A stretch of 64,000 nt of DNA from Bugulina stolonifera (taxonomy: Eukaryota; Bryozoa; Gymnolaemata; Cheilostomatida; Bugulidae), in NCBI GenBank assembly GCA_935421135.1, contig OW285187.1:1426001-1490000 (forward strand), given 5' to 3'. The translations under genes and the position numbers were made by a program. Under the pieces are notes generated by a model. The model was not told the DNA's origin. It searched no databases and worked only from the letters and a program-made list of their open reading frames with translations. Positions 1 through 19,300 of this stretch are shown here, in pieces (the first letter of the stretch is position 1; every line of letters begins with the position of its first letter).

Positions 1-2131
1 ACAGTAATTCTAGAAACACCAAAATAATACATTTGAGTGTAAACACATGATATCACATGGTCATCCTAAGCTAGTTTGTGGTGGTGACCCAGCAAGCTAT
101 ATATAAAGTCATACTTTCACACTTCAGTGTACTAGATGTACGTCGGAACTGTGTTAGTCATGCTGTGTACCATTATCTAGCTAATCAATCACTCAGTTAT
201 GTCATGTACATGTACATACACTACAGTGTGATAGCCTACTACATACTACTCAGTTATACTGATGTAAATAGTGTAGGTGTGTGTATGAATACCATAATAT
301 CACCAATCATGGCCAGATGGTGGGTGATTTGTTCCTGAACTTGTACTAATTTATTTGTAGGCAATCCTCAGGGCATACATTTCACCTCAGCTATGCCATG
401 ACCATACTAAATGGAGTTATCTTCTTTCTTGTGGAACCATATCTATTGGACATCGTGGTTCCACCTGTCTAACCATGTATATACTGGACGCTGTGGTTCT
501 ACTAGTAAACCTATGTCACTAAGATGGACACTGCTGACCTATTGAACTGTGATTCCACCCTCTTATCAACAGTTACCTACATTCTATAGTTACATACAAT
601 CCCTGTGCCAAAACTGCTCTACACTAAATTACTATCATACTGTTATACTTTTATATTGTGGATATTTATTACTAGAGTTGTGTTATTTTACTGTTTTCTC
701 TTGTTATATTATTATTCTATCTACTACCAAATTTGAATCTCACAAAATTGCATCATGGGGATGAACAGTTATGTTATTCTCCCAACTATGTAGTTATATT
801 ACAGTATATTACTCTGTTTTTTGCAGCCCCAATATCCTGTTCCCAACAGAATGCTGTCATTGTGTACTCTTTATATCAGCCCCTTTTACTACTCCAAGTT
901 CTATGCTCTGTTATACAATCATTAGTATACTATCTTATTGTGTTACAGAAAGTATAGCTTTAGCTGACATAGGGAGGTGGGGACTGGTTGTAGTCTATAA
1001 GATAATCTTCATTGACATTTCCTCTGTTTATATGATGGGATCTGTGTTCTCTAGCCTCAGTACCTCTACTCTGCTAATTAACAGACATCTTTATATTTTT
1101 ATATCTATACATGTATCTTCATATCTCTACCCTATTATTCTATATACTGGCCTTACTATGTACTGATTGGATATACTTGTATATAATGATGCTGTGCCTG
1201 TTGATATGTTCAGTAGCAGTGTGGTAGCTATTGTACATGAGTACAAAGTGCTGTAGAATAGTATCATGTGATTAACCCTACTAGTTGTCTTTTCTTGCTG
1301 TAAGAAGCTGAGTTTTTCTACCTCATCTACCCTCAATATAGTTACAGTGTAGGTGTTGTTAGCCTTCCCAATATAGCTATTCATCAATTGTGTTCTCGCT
1401 GCTCTATTTTATCCAGCTGAGGTGATGAATACAAAGTCTGAAACAATCAAATTTTTATTTGAATTTTTTAGTATTAATTGCACACTCCGAGTAGACTAAG
1501 AGTGCTGTGATGTAAAAGAAAGGCAGAGTCACAGATTGATTACTCATGTACTTTTAAGATGTTGGCTATAGGTTTGAAGTTGTCCTCTCACTTTGTTTAC
1601 AAAGTAAGAGAGAACAACTTTAAGTGTGTGAATCCGTACAACAGGCTCTCCAAAGCATATAAAATAGATAGTTCATATCCATAATGAGTGGTGATAAAGT
1701 AGTTGCAAATAAGTATTGGTCTGAAATGAGATGCATTCTTGTTGAATCTTACAAAAATATTATCATTCTAAACTGACTGGTACAATTGTGTAAAGGGGAT
1801 GGGGGGGGGGGGTATTACACTTGGATGTAGTAGCTGTGTACTAGGAGTATTCTACAGGGGTATGCATGTACAAAGCTATATGTTTATGTAAGGCTTTGTA
1901 CATTGTAGCTGTGTACTAGTACAGCTGCATAAAATTACCAATTTTCCACTTACAAAAATCTGTAGTAAAAGTAATTACAACAACACTCTGTCAGAGGTGT
2001 TGAAGTTCTTTATTGCTACAATTATACTTGGAGTTATCTATTCTTGACTAAACTGCCAATGAACAGATAACTCCTATTTGTACCCATGTACCAGCATAAT
2101 TATGAGTTGAGAACACAACACACAGTCTTAC
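1..2131. other. AT-rich stretch without a recognisable gene
   Basis: No exon with family similarity or a convincing chain of splice sites was found on either strand. Short open frames exist but have low-complexity T/Y/S-rich translations, as expected from AT-rich DNA. Visible items are a G-run near 1799-1812, an imperfect hairpin at about 1576-1622 (arms reading roughly AAGTTGTCCTCTC and its near complement), and several TACATGTA palindromes, for example near 201-220. The region may hold introns or UTR of a gene whose first exon could lie at 2132-2169, but this was not shown. Confidence 0.5.
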
Positions 2132-2169
2132 CTCCTCTTCGATAGCTCAAACAGCTCAAACGTATTCAT
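2132..2169 (-). CDS. Possible first coding exon of an unidentified gene
   Basis: Read on the minus strand, an ATG at 2169 opens 12 full codons (MNTFELFELSKR, then a split codon) and runs straight into a good 5' splice site, AG|GTAAGA, at 2132. It lies about 270 bases beyond the METTL5 stop, in the same direction, so it would be the start of the next gene downstream. No following exon could be recognised between here and the left edge of the window, and the peptide is too short to assign to a family. It may be a chance match. Confidence 0.28.
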
Positions 2170-2438
2170 AATAATTATTAAATAATGTTTAGCATAGCAC
2201 ACATACAAATCAAGTTAGCACAGCAAAAATTATTTAGAAATGAAAAACTTGACAAACAGCCTAAAATTTATAGATGCAGATGTCCTGCTTTATCCTAGTA
2301 AATTCTCTGTACTAATAATGTAATTATAACTGTACATGTACATGTATAAACTCTCAGTGTACACTGTAGGCTAGATAGAGTAATGATACTACAAGTGACT
2401 GAGAGCTACCTGCTGTCTACAGTTCCCACACTAACTCC

Positions 2439-7366
<4,928 letters not shown>

Positions 7367-10300
7367 ATGATGGGGTTGTTTAGCAAGAAGAAATCTAAAC
7401 AACCAGAATCTTCGACATTCTCCAATCAGAGAGCAAGTCAAACTGTCGGCTCTGCAACAGCCCCTCACTCGAACCGATCACAGCAGCTGCTGTCCAAGAC
7501 ACTGCCTTACCCTAGTAAGAGCGTCAGGTTTGCCTCAGGTATGGCCATAGTACTACAGTTGACGAATCAGTTGGTCGTAGCAAATCTGTGTAGTAACTCT
7601 GGGCATCAGGTAACCATAAATCAGTAGAAAATAATAAATATAATTAAATGATTTAAATGATCCTGTGAAGCTATTATTGCTGAAGCAACCTGCCATGAAG
7701 CTGATCATAATTGCCAAATGATTTGTCTGCGAAATTAGCCATTCTTCTCATCGATGTGCTAAACACATTGAATAGTATGATAATAACATGACATGTGCTA
7801 ACAGTATTTATGTTGGTTTATTGGGTTTGACTCATCTCCCAGTAGCTGTCATATCACTACTCATCTCCCAGTTGCTGTCGTATCACTACTCATCTCCCAG
7901 TTGCTGTCGTATCACTATTCAAGCGTATTCTAACTCTTCTATCTCATTGTCCTCTTTACAAACATTTTACTGTGAAATTAAAAATCAATGAAATCTTCCT
8001 TAATGTCAGTTACAGTTAGTTATACTTTGGATTTATCATTATATATATTAGGCGTGCTAACGTATATCACCCTTGCTAACGTACACCACCCTTGCTAACA
8101 CTAACAAGCTGTCCATGTTTGCTCGTCCTACGAAACCTTGTGTTTTATAGATTTGAAAAACTTTGGGGACAAAAGCTGAGAGCAGCATAATATAAGGTCT
8201 TAAGTAGCCGTATTGATAAGTGTGTTTGTATTAGCAATTCATTGCAGCTCCACTTTCCTGGGAATGTTTTACTTGTTTAAAGACACCAACAATACACTGA
8301 TAGTAAACGTTGTTACTGATACTACTAGCTCTATAGTGCTTACACATGCATGCTAGTGATAATACTCGTGGATAGCAATTTACATTGTCATGCTTGCTTT
8401 ATAGTAGCGCACCCATTTCTATGTTAGACATGCACTTGTAAATAAAAGGAATAGCAGTTTATTCTACTTGTAGCTTCAGTTCTTAGCTTGCAGACAAGGG
8501 AAGTTGTGTCTATACCTGCAGCTGTCTCACATGTTCCTAGATTTAGCCGTTTAAACATCTCTTGGGCATCTACATGTAAATACGAATTCTGATGCGAACA
8601 TACACATGTTTTATAAACAAACATAATGTAGACTATATGTACACGTAAATACTATATCACATTGTGACATGGTTAGCTGGTGTCGACATTATCTAGTCAC
8701 ACATGCTGTACGCAGTCATTCCATCAATCTATGGACACTGACACGAATAAATAATGATACAGCTGAACAAAGGGATTTGCATTTTGTTCATAATTTTGAA
8801 TGATTAAGTTTGGCCTCTGCTAGCTTGTAAGCTGTAGTCCTGTAGTGGTTAGGTTGTAAGCCTGTAGGCCTGTAGTGGTGGTTAAATTGTAAGCCTGTAG
8901 TCCTATAGTGGTTAGGTTGTTAGCCTGTAGTCCTGTAGTGGTTAGGTTGTAAGCCTGTAGTCCTGTAGCGGTTAAGTTGTAAGCCTGTAGTCCTATAGCA
9001 GTTAAGTTGTAAGCCTGTAGTCCTATAGCAGTTAAGTTGTAAGCCTGTAGTCCTATAGCAGTTAAGTTGTAATCCTGTAGCCTGTAGGTTTGTTGGAGCT
9101 ACCTACAGTTTGTACTGGACATATAATATGTGATTAATTTTTATAAAAATAACAAAATGATATCATAATATACATATACATGTACATATAATTATACCTA
9201 GTACCAGTAGAAGTACATTAATTTAATGTCTCTACTAACACATCTCCTATAATATTCTCATGGTACATTCGGACCTGAGGTACAATATGTGTTGTTTATT
9301 TGCTGTATCATGTCCACAGTTACATATGAAAGTATCTGGCAGGCCCTGGGGTACCTTCTGTCTAGCCCCCCAAGCCCCCTAGCCCCCCAAGTTATACTAT
9401 CTATTGTATATCTACTAAATACTTGTACAAGTTGCAGCTGCAGTCAGTTCTAAGATCTCATAAAGATAAAGAATGAATTACTATAATTATTATTATTATA
9501 ATAGAGGCTTTAAGATGCTCATAATAGTCTATAGTACATAACATAATAGAGCAATCTTCACTACTGCCTGCTCAAGTGAAAAGATCAAGCCAGTGATATT
9601 AAGTAGCTAACAAAGGACAGTTTCAACCCATCATGTCTTTTACTGATTCCCTCTATCTCACCCACACTATACAACATTAGCCTGTGATCTAAGCACCCTC
9701 CCTATGCACTACAACTCTAACCATCGCTTTTCAAAACTGGTACCCAGGCTTCTACTCTTCCTTCAAGTTTATTTACTCTTTGTGCTGTTTGTTTTGTTGT
9801 CAAGTATGCTGGTGTTTAGTGTTCCAAGATTTTACTAGAGGTAATCAATATATACATGTACATGTATCTACTATAAGCAGCATGTCATAGCTCCACAAGT
9901 CAGCACACATAGGAATACTTGACACGCTGTACATGTGCCCTACATGTGCCCTACGTTGGTATAACTGTGTACTAATGGCTTGTCTGTATGGACTACCAGT
10001 GCAAAAAACTTTATCTGGCCAAGTAGGGATTAGTAGCATAGTGTTACCTAATATTTCAGTTCCATTGTGTTAATAAGCCAGTGTAGTAGGGAAATACATG
10101 TATGCTTGCATAGTAACCTTAGTCAGCAAACATACAGTTCCATTTCCACCTCCACCTATAGTTCAATATGGCTCAGAGGGAAAACCTTCTTGGGGACGAA
10201 AACATCCAAGTCATTGGCGGGATGTCCTTGCAGATAATTTGTGTCATTGCTGCAAGACCAGAGTGACTAGCGCTAGACCACTCAGCCACCGACACCTTAC

Positions 10301-13300
10301 TATATATATTGTATCTTATAATTATTATATTGTAGTTTACAGTGCAGATTGCGACTCCAATTATCCCTCATTTATTTCCAATAACATGAGTGCATATCTA
10401 TGAATATTACTTTGGTAACATTTCTATTCTGTATTTAACTGTTTCAGCTGTGAGCGATGACGAAGGAGGGTTCGTAACCGATTCAGAACTGGAGATCAAC
10501 AGAAACGCCAGATATGGCTCCCTGGTAGGTCGTTGTCATTATGTGGTATCTACACATTCACTCTACTTCCTCCCATGTCCTATGAACCTTTCCTTTTATC
10601 TGTAGTGCTGGTGTAGCTACTCCTGGAACCTGTTGATCTCTCCTGTTGTCCTGTTAAGAGGTGGTATACCTCACAACTACAGTATAATCACTGTCAAGTG
10701 TATTCTATTCAATTCTTTAGTTTAAACTTATTAGTGAGTAATTGTATACAACAACCTAATTCAGTGAGTGGATACAAAGACCTGATTACTAGATTAGGGT
10801 ATTAGGTAAATGTATAATAAATAGTGTATAGTGTAACATAGTAATGGTATTGTATAACTATGGTCTACATGTGGAATCTGGAGCTAGGCAAAGGTAGAGG
10901 ACCCTCGGGTCATGTTCAAGTGAATAAATTTTATTTTATTTTTTCTAAATTTTGATTTGTGAAGACAAGAAGTAGCAAGCAGGTGTGTCTTATATCTCTA
11001 ACTTGGGAGCAGAACTTGATGGTTTAGAATAGCATGGTTATGATATACATGTAGTCGATAGACAGAGTGTAGATGGGGGGGGGGGTTAGTCCATTATATG
11101 GATATGACTTGTAATCACAACAGCTACTAGGTATCATCACCCATCCATATCTAATAGTATGTATTCAGGTGTGCAAATCTGTAACACCTTATTATATTAT
11201 ATACTATTTTGTTATGCAGTGTATATATCACACACACAGCTACTTGACAGCTAAACTTGATACAAATTACATGCACCAATTAATTCCACGAAATCGTCTA
11301 TCCTGAATATGTAGTTCATGTTGATGTGTGTAGAGAAGGAAAGAGAAAGGTGTAGATATTTACATGGAGGGCAGTAGCTCATGCTGACTATTTGTAGCTG
11401 AAGTAATACAATACAGTCATGTGTAGAACTATTGTACCTGGCAATGAAAGATGGTATTGTGTTCACTTGTTTATCTGTTGGTCTCACTGTTGGTCTTACT
11501 GTTTAGCTCATGTTGTTTGACAAGACAGGCTGTCTATTTATCTCTGGGAGCACAGGTTCTCATGCCCCCCCCCCCCCTCTTTTTGTGTTTATCATAATAA
11601 CTTTATTCTAAAACTGTACAAAATCACATAACAGGCTGTAATATACCTAATGAATGGTGTAGTTACTAGTAAGTGGATGCTTGCAGTTGACTATATCACA
11701 GACATGTGTACAACATATTCTACATGCTGTACATTGTATCTAAAGTCAATTCTTATCTAATCTATTGTAATGTTGTTGTATAGAGAGGCTGTTTTTGACT
11801 GGTCTAGTTATTGATTACCCACTGTTTACCTTGTGTGTACACTTGACATTATATAGAATAATTTATTGCATGTAATTCTACCACTTACCACTACTCACAC
11901 TGCACACTACACACTACTGTATACATGTAGAATACTCACACTGCACACTATACACTATACTATACTATACATTGTAGAATGCATTGTATTCAGCATGTTG
12001 TTTAGTTAATCCATCTAATTGATACATGATTTAGTATGTTGAGCCAAACACACTGTACAATGAGTCTAATATAACAGTCTGGTGTATGCAATAACAGCTA
12101 ATTTTAGGAAGGGTGTATACTGTAGTAGAGTCAGAGTTCTGAAAACTAGTTTGCTCAGTTTCTAAAATCTGGAGTTATCTGCACCATGTCTATACTGTTG
12201 TGTAATATAGGGTGGTTATATAATATATATTATGTATAATTTGTATATACTGACATTTATATTATGTGCAATCTGTTTCCAATGAAACATGACTCTGACC
12301 TTGGCCTTGTGTTTCAGAGAGCCAGACCTACCAATAGTGCTGCTCCAAGTTCCTCTAGTTTAACTGACAGACACACATTTCATAGATCCCAATCTTATGA
12401 TTATGGGAGGGATCAAGGGAGGTCCCAATCTTACTCAGAGAGACAGGTTGGTTCTCAGTCTGTACAGTCTATAATACATTGTATTGTACACTGAGACACA
12501 CTAATCTGCTATTAGTATAGACCTGGTAATGCTCACTGTGCTCACTTGGAGTTGTGTTCCTTTTCTGTTAAGTAAATTATCCAATGAAAGACGACACACA
12601 CTTTCTATGTGCTCACTATATCACAAATAACTGTCACGGCTGTCATATATCGAAATGTTACTGTTTATATTACAATATAATCAGTAATACAGAAACTATG
12701 ATTAATATATATATTACATTGCATGAAGAACACAGGACGGCTCTCTGGTCCAGGAGGTAGAAGTCCACTGTGGAGAAGTAATGGTGTGATGTCACACACT
12801 AACAGTACAGAGGACGACTACATGTCTGATAGTTCTACAGCAAGCAGCTTCACCAGAGGATCTAGGGCTAGGTCTAGCCTACCCATCCTCAAGCATATCA
12901 ACACCCGACCTGTGGGTAAGTGGTTATTTGATACACTAATGCACTGATGGGTCCAGGGAAAAAATGTATGTTGTGAGTGTTCTTTCAGAATGTTATAGTT
13001 ATGTAAGATAATTAGACCTGTGATTACTACTAACAAATACAAGTGATAAGGTGTCAGAGGAACTGGTTTGGAAGGCTTACTAGTAAAATAATAGTACAAT
13101 ATCGGCAAGGTACAGTGCCGTACAGCTTGTCATGTGGACTCACCTGTAGGCCTATACGTAATGTAATGTAACACTCTACCATGTACTATATTCTATGTGA
13201 TTGGATGCAGGTCTGGTATTTCTGACCTATCAGAACGAGACTAAGAAGGCAGTGCTGCCCACAGAGATAAAGAATCTGGATACTATCAAGGCGCTGTTTC

Positions 13301-16300
13301 TCCGCTGCTTCCCCCAACAGCTCACACCTGACCTCCTCAATTCTCCACGACGTCGATTCTATATCCTGGACCGAGCTTCTAACAAGTTTTTCCTGCTTGT
13401 TCACCTGCAGTAAGTGTAACCTGCAGTAAGTGTAGCCTGCAGTAAGTGTAACCTGCAGTAAGTGTAACCTGCAGTAAGTGTAACCTGCAGTAAGTGTAAC
13501 CTGCAGTAACTACTGACAGTATCTGTATAACAGTGTCGTATTTGGCAGTCTGAACTTCACAGTCTGGCGTGTGTGTAGCCTACTTGTGTGTACAATGGTT
13601 TTGAGATCGTCAATGCTACGGACAGATTGTCTGTAGATGTACATTACATACACTGTACATGTATGCCTAATCGTGTACATGCAAATGCATATAACACTTG
13701 CGATTACTGCTGCTATGGTACACAATCTGTATGACACTTGCTATTACCGTTGCTGCGGTACACGTACTGTATGACTGTCTACCCACCAGGGAGGTTAGGG
13801 ATGGAACTATGTTGAAGTTGGTAGACTCGGACGCTCTCACTCCCAGCACTGTAAGAAGATCTCGTTCCGCCCACTCGGCCCTCACTTCTGAACCCAGCTA
13901 TTACTCTGAACCGGAGTTTGATATTGACTCCTCATCAAGTATGTTATTATATTAGCTAGCTACAGGGGTAGATAACTACATATATTGGTACATATTACAG
14001 GGGTAGATAACTACATATATTGGTACATATTGCAGGGGTAGATAACTACATATATTGGTACATATTGCAGGGGTAGATAACTACATATGTATTGGTACAT
14101 ATCACAGGGGTAGATAACTACATATATTGGTACATATTGCAGGGGTAGATAACTACATATGTATTGGTACATATTACAGGGGTAGATAACTACATATATT
14201 GGTACATGTTACAGGGGTAGATAACTACATATATTGGTACATATTACAGGGGTAGATAACTACATATATTGGTACATATTACAGGGGTAGATAACTACAT
14301 ATATTGGTACATATTGCAGGGGTAGATAACTACATATATATTGGTACATGTTACAGGGGTGGATAACTACATATATATTGGTACATATTACAGGGGTAGA
14401 TAACTACACCATGCCAGCTCCTTTACACAGAATGTCCATAACAAAGGAAACAAATATTGATGAACCAATCACAAATGGGTGGCATCATCAATCAATGCCT
14501 TCCCACAATCCTTCAGCTTCAACACAGCCAGCCTACCTCGACCCAATATCAGGTACGGTGTCATGTATTACTTGCCACGCCTCCACTACTGGTTGTAGCC
14601 CAATCACACTGGCTCCTATACACCCCTGTACATTCCTGTACACTATAATATAACATATATATATATTATGATAATACTATGTAAAGTAGCCTCCTCTTCA
14701 AACTATGATTCTGATTATTTGTCTTCTGGTAGAGTTTGGGGGTGTCCCTCACAGGTCTTATTACCCTCCCATAAGGGAGGCGTACTCAGACTGGGACATA
14801 TACCAAGCAGGTATTCATGCAGGTAAGGTTTCTCCGTAACACAACGTTATGGTTTAGGTAAACAGTTTTTTATTTACTGGGTTTTATAATGTAATCCGCA
14901 CTTTTGTTGTGGTATGAGGACCTAATGTTTGCTGTTCCATTCACCTCCCTGAACATGTTTGCTGTTCCATTCACCTCCCTGAGCATGTTTGTGATCTGTT
15001 TAAGTACGGTTGATGCCGTTCACAACTTTCTTGTTTATCCTTTGCAGTACTTATGATTTGCCAACCAAAGAGGGTGTAGTTTGATATACTGTGCATGTAC
15101 AAGTAGTGTCAATACTGTATAATATTTGTTACAGTCAATCACTTGTACTACAGTCAAATACTTTAGTTACGTCGACCTTTCTTGTTACAGTAGACTCCTT
15201 TAGAACTGTATGTTGTCTTGTCACTAGAATTTTATAGTGCTGTGGTGTGCACCACTGTATATTGTTTCCCCTAATAGCATGTTCTGCATACATGTAACTT
15301 GTATGTGTTCTCTCCTTGTACTAGACCAGACATCACAATAGCTTAGCAATTTACAGCTTTCACTTACCTGTACAAGCACACTGGTAAACAAACAAACATA
15401 TTATCCATTCCATAATTACAATTAATCTTCACTTTACAGTTACCCAGAATGGCAATCACATGGCATCTTCTAGTCAGCACCTACCACAAGCACCTCAGCC
15501 TATGGCCCATTCAGGTATTACCCCGGGCAACTACAGACCACCCCAACCTCTTCACATGTCTACTGTACGTAGCACTGCATCTACAGCTTCACATGTGTCA
15601 CCATCAGTCAATAATATCAGTACAGGAAGCTCTAACCCCAACGGGAAAAACACAGTGGAGTCCAGGTAACAGTTCACCCTACTATATACTTGTAAAGGTA
15701 CATCGTATATATCTACTCATTGCAAACCTATTTGTGCTATGTGTATACATATGTATATAGGGTCTACACTATATTCTGGGGTTGTCTTCCCACTATTGCA
15801 CTGTCTCATATTATACCTGTTCTTGTAGCTAGTAACATACTACACTGTTCTGTAGTTATGCTGACATGTTTATAAGCCTTGTTAGCACGTGTGCTTATTG
15901 TTGTGTCTAGTCTGCAGTAAACTCCTCCTTGTTAACTAAAGTGCCCCTCAGCTATTACCTCCCCCTCAATGCTGGCTACTCAAGTGGGCTCTACCTATTC
16001 AATACATGTAATACGTTGATATAATGAGTACTTGTAGCTATAGCCTACGAATCTAAGTGATATAGGTCAGGCAAACTCTGGGTGGTTTATGGCCCTTCAA
16101 TAATGACATGCCCTTGAGGAACTTGCCAGTTACTGCAATGTCTACTTCGTAAAATAATATTTTGATAACTTTATAATTGAAGTGTCTTGAGGATAGAGAG
16201 ATAATAGTGAGGGGCGTCATCACTAGGCCCGTAATATTGCATGGTATAGTCTGCAAAGAACATATTATGCTGTCAATAGTAGTAAGGAGGCAGTCGAGGT

Positions 16301-19300
16301 CTAGGAGCTTGAGCACTGGTATTCTAACCAGGGCTTTTAAGCGAGTTTATGTAATAGGGGATTCATTCTTACCCCTTGTGATGTAAATGTGCGTAGGAAA
16401 CCTCGCAATTTGACCATCTGGCTTCATACTACCCTAGTTTTAGGACTGCTTCATACTACCCTAGCCTTAGGACTGTTTCACACTGCCCTAGCCTTAGGAC
16501 TGTTTCACACTGCCCTAACCTAGTGTTTTGTTGTAGGAACCGAATGGCCATGATGGAGTCACAGATAGCTAGCCTCACTGCATTGGTACAGACAGCCTTA
16601 ACCAGTAGTAGACCTAGTAGCTCCGCTAGTGATAGACTATCTGAAGTCTCATATCAATCCAACTCTAATCGGAGCAGTAAGTACTACTATCATAGTATAA
16701 TATGCACTACACTGTATAGTATACCATATCAATACTATCTGTAATATCTAATACAGCCTCTATCTGGAACCATGGTCACCTCTTGTAGTAAAGTAAAGAT
16801 ACAGGAATTGAATAATGAATCAGTCATGTCTTTTCTATTACTATCTATAAGTATCAGTAGAGTCGGACCATCTAGGCCTACTAATTACCTAATTACTGTT
16901 ATACATCTACTACACTCCCTCAGGAACATACCTGTAACTTACTTACATGTGCTTTATTACTAAATATATTCTGTCCTGTCAACCTCCACTTTCACTGACC
17001 ATTGTCCAATCACAAGACAGTTTTTTAGACCAGACTTTATGTCAGCCTCATCTGGTGGTTGATTTATCTGTTACTAAAGTAGCAGTTAGTAATTATGTTC
17101 TCCTTCCCACATGTCCCTATTAATGAGACAGAGAGTGGACAACTTCCTTCATTCACTATAATTGTTATGTTTAGAGATGTCTGTAGACTATTCACTGATT
17201 GCCAAGAAGTTACACGCAGGTACACGGCTTTGCTTTGCTATTCTGTGTATAACACTATTCTCATACTCTCACAGTCTATGATGTCACTTCCTCTACTCAT
17301 ACAATCATGCTGTTACTACGCTATTTATACTACATGTACCTAACGTTAGGATATTACTAACCAATTCGGTGGCAGGTATGAATGTGTGTCCTATATTGTT
17401 GTCAAAACTTTCACTGATTCTACCTTATCTGACAATTCAAAGGAAAACTTTTCTAATATCTATGGATGGTTTTCTGGGGAATCACTGGGCTTTAAGTGCA
17501 GAGTATATCTGCAGTACGACTATGCAGAGTATATCTGCAGTACGACTATGCAGAGTATATCTGCAGTACGACTATGCAGAGTATATCTGCAGTACGACTA
17601 TGCAGAGTATATCTGCAGTACGACTATGCAGAGTGTATCTGCCAGCTTCAGTTCCTGACTATTAACAGACTAGTGAGAAACTTTATTAAGTTGGCGGACC
17701 GTGGGAACCCATAACCTATTGTCTACATTATAATTCCATATTTCCTTTCCCACTGAGAGAGGACAACTTTGAATTATTATCAGGAGCTTTCAAATCGTAA
17801 TTTGCAAGATTAACTTTGGATATAACCATGAACCATGTGTGCAATTACTCAGTATTTAGCTGTTGTACTGGACGTTCTTTAGGTGTCTCAGGGGGGTCCA
17901 GCTCCACACCCCAACCTGGAGTGAGTGTGGAACTTCAAGAGAAGATGTGCAGAGCATCAGATCAGGTGAAAGACCTCAGGACGGAGTTTAAACAGCTGAA
18001 GAGGATACATGAAGCACAATCAGAAGCAATACAAGACACAATCAGAGATGCTTTCACCAAAATACAGGTTAGATGGAGGGTAGTACCTCCTACATACTGG
18101 TAGCAGCAGAAGCATGACCATATTTGGTCTGATGAGGTTGTACTTGGTTAACTAGGCTATGATATCTAACTGAGGTACACTTAGTCGTGGGTGAGCTGGA
18201 CACGCTCTCTCAAATGAAACATACAGGCGAGGGTATGATTCTGACCCGTGCCAAATATTTACTTGCTTGTGCTTACAGAATGCAGTGAATAGCATACCGG
18301 GAGCCAATGGCAGCCCTTTGAGATCGGAGAGACGTAAAGTGGATGCTAAGCTGGACTCTTATAAAAGAGAGCATGCTTCAGTACTCAGTCAAATAGGGTG
18401 AGTGACTCTAAGCCTATCATTACACCATTTATGGTCACTACCATCCATATATACATGTACATGTATATGTGTATTAGGTCTACTCTGCTTTTGCTGTCTT
18501 ATCAACTAGATTTTTGAATAAGATGGTGGTTTGAATACGACATTATTTATTTATAATTCTTATTATCATCTGCGCTATATATATAATTATGTAGAACAAT
18601 ACCCTCGCCTCTCAAGTGTATCCATTGCTCATAGAATTTGTTGGTAGATTTAGTAGCTGTTATTACAGGGAGTTAGAGGCTTGTGTATCAGAGCTGAGGA
18701 GTGACGTCGTGTCGAGGCATTGCCATGTTAATCTTCCGGAGGTTGAAGCTTTAGCTCTGAAACTTAGTAAAGCTACAAGAGGGGCGGCTGATATAAAGGC
18801 TAAATTTCCTCGTTTAGTTAAAGAGCTCAAGGCTATATCACAGAGTGAAATGGACAGCGTTATATGCCAGCATGAGTGAGTACTAGAATCGAATCATACA
18901 TTTTTATACAACATCACAATACAGATATATACAACATCACAATACAGATATATATGACATCACAATACAGATATATACATCATCACAATACAGATATATA
19001 CATCATCACAATACAGATATATACAACTTCACAATACAGATATATACATCATCACAATACAGATATATACAACTTCACAATACAGATATATACATCATCA
19101 CAATACAGATATATACAGTATCACAATACAGATATATACAACATCACAACACAGATATATACAACATCACAATTATACAGATATATACAACGTTCAGCAC
19201 TTGTATCCTAGTGATCTTCGATGTTCACATCCGCGAGGTTTTATCTGATAAGAAAGAAAAATACAATTATGTATATTGTCCTCGTATCGGCAGCTAGCCA

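Noticed and set aside
16053..16386. Overlapping open frames on both strands in a scaffold intron
   Set aside because: Neither translation resembles a known family, and neither is bounded by phase-compatible splice sites.
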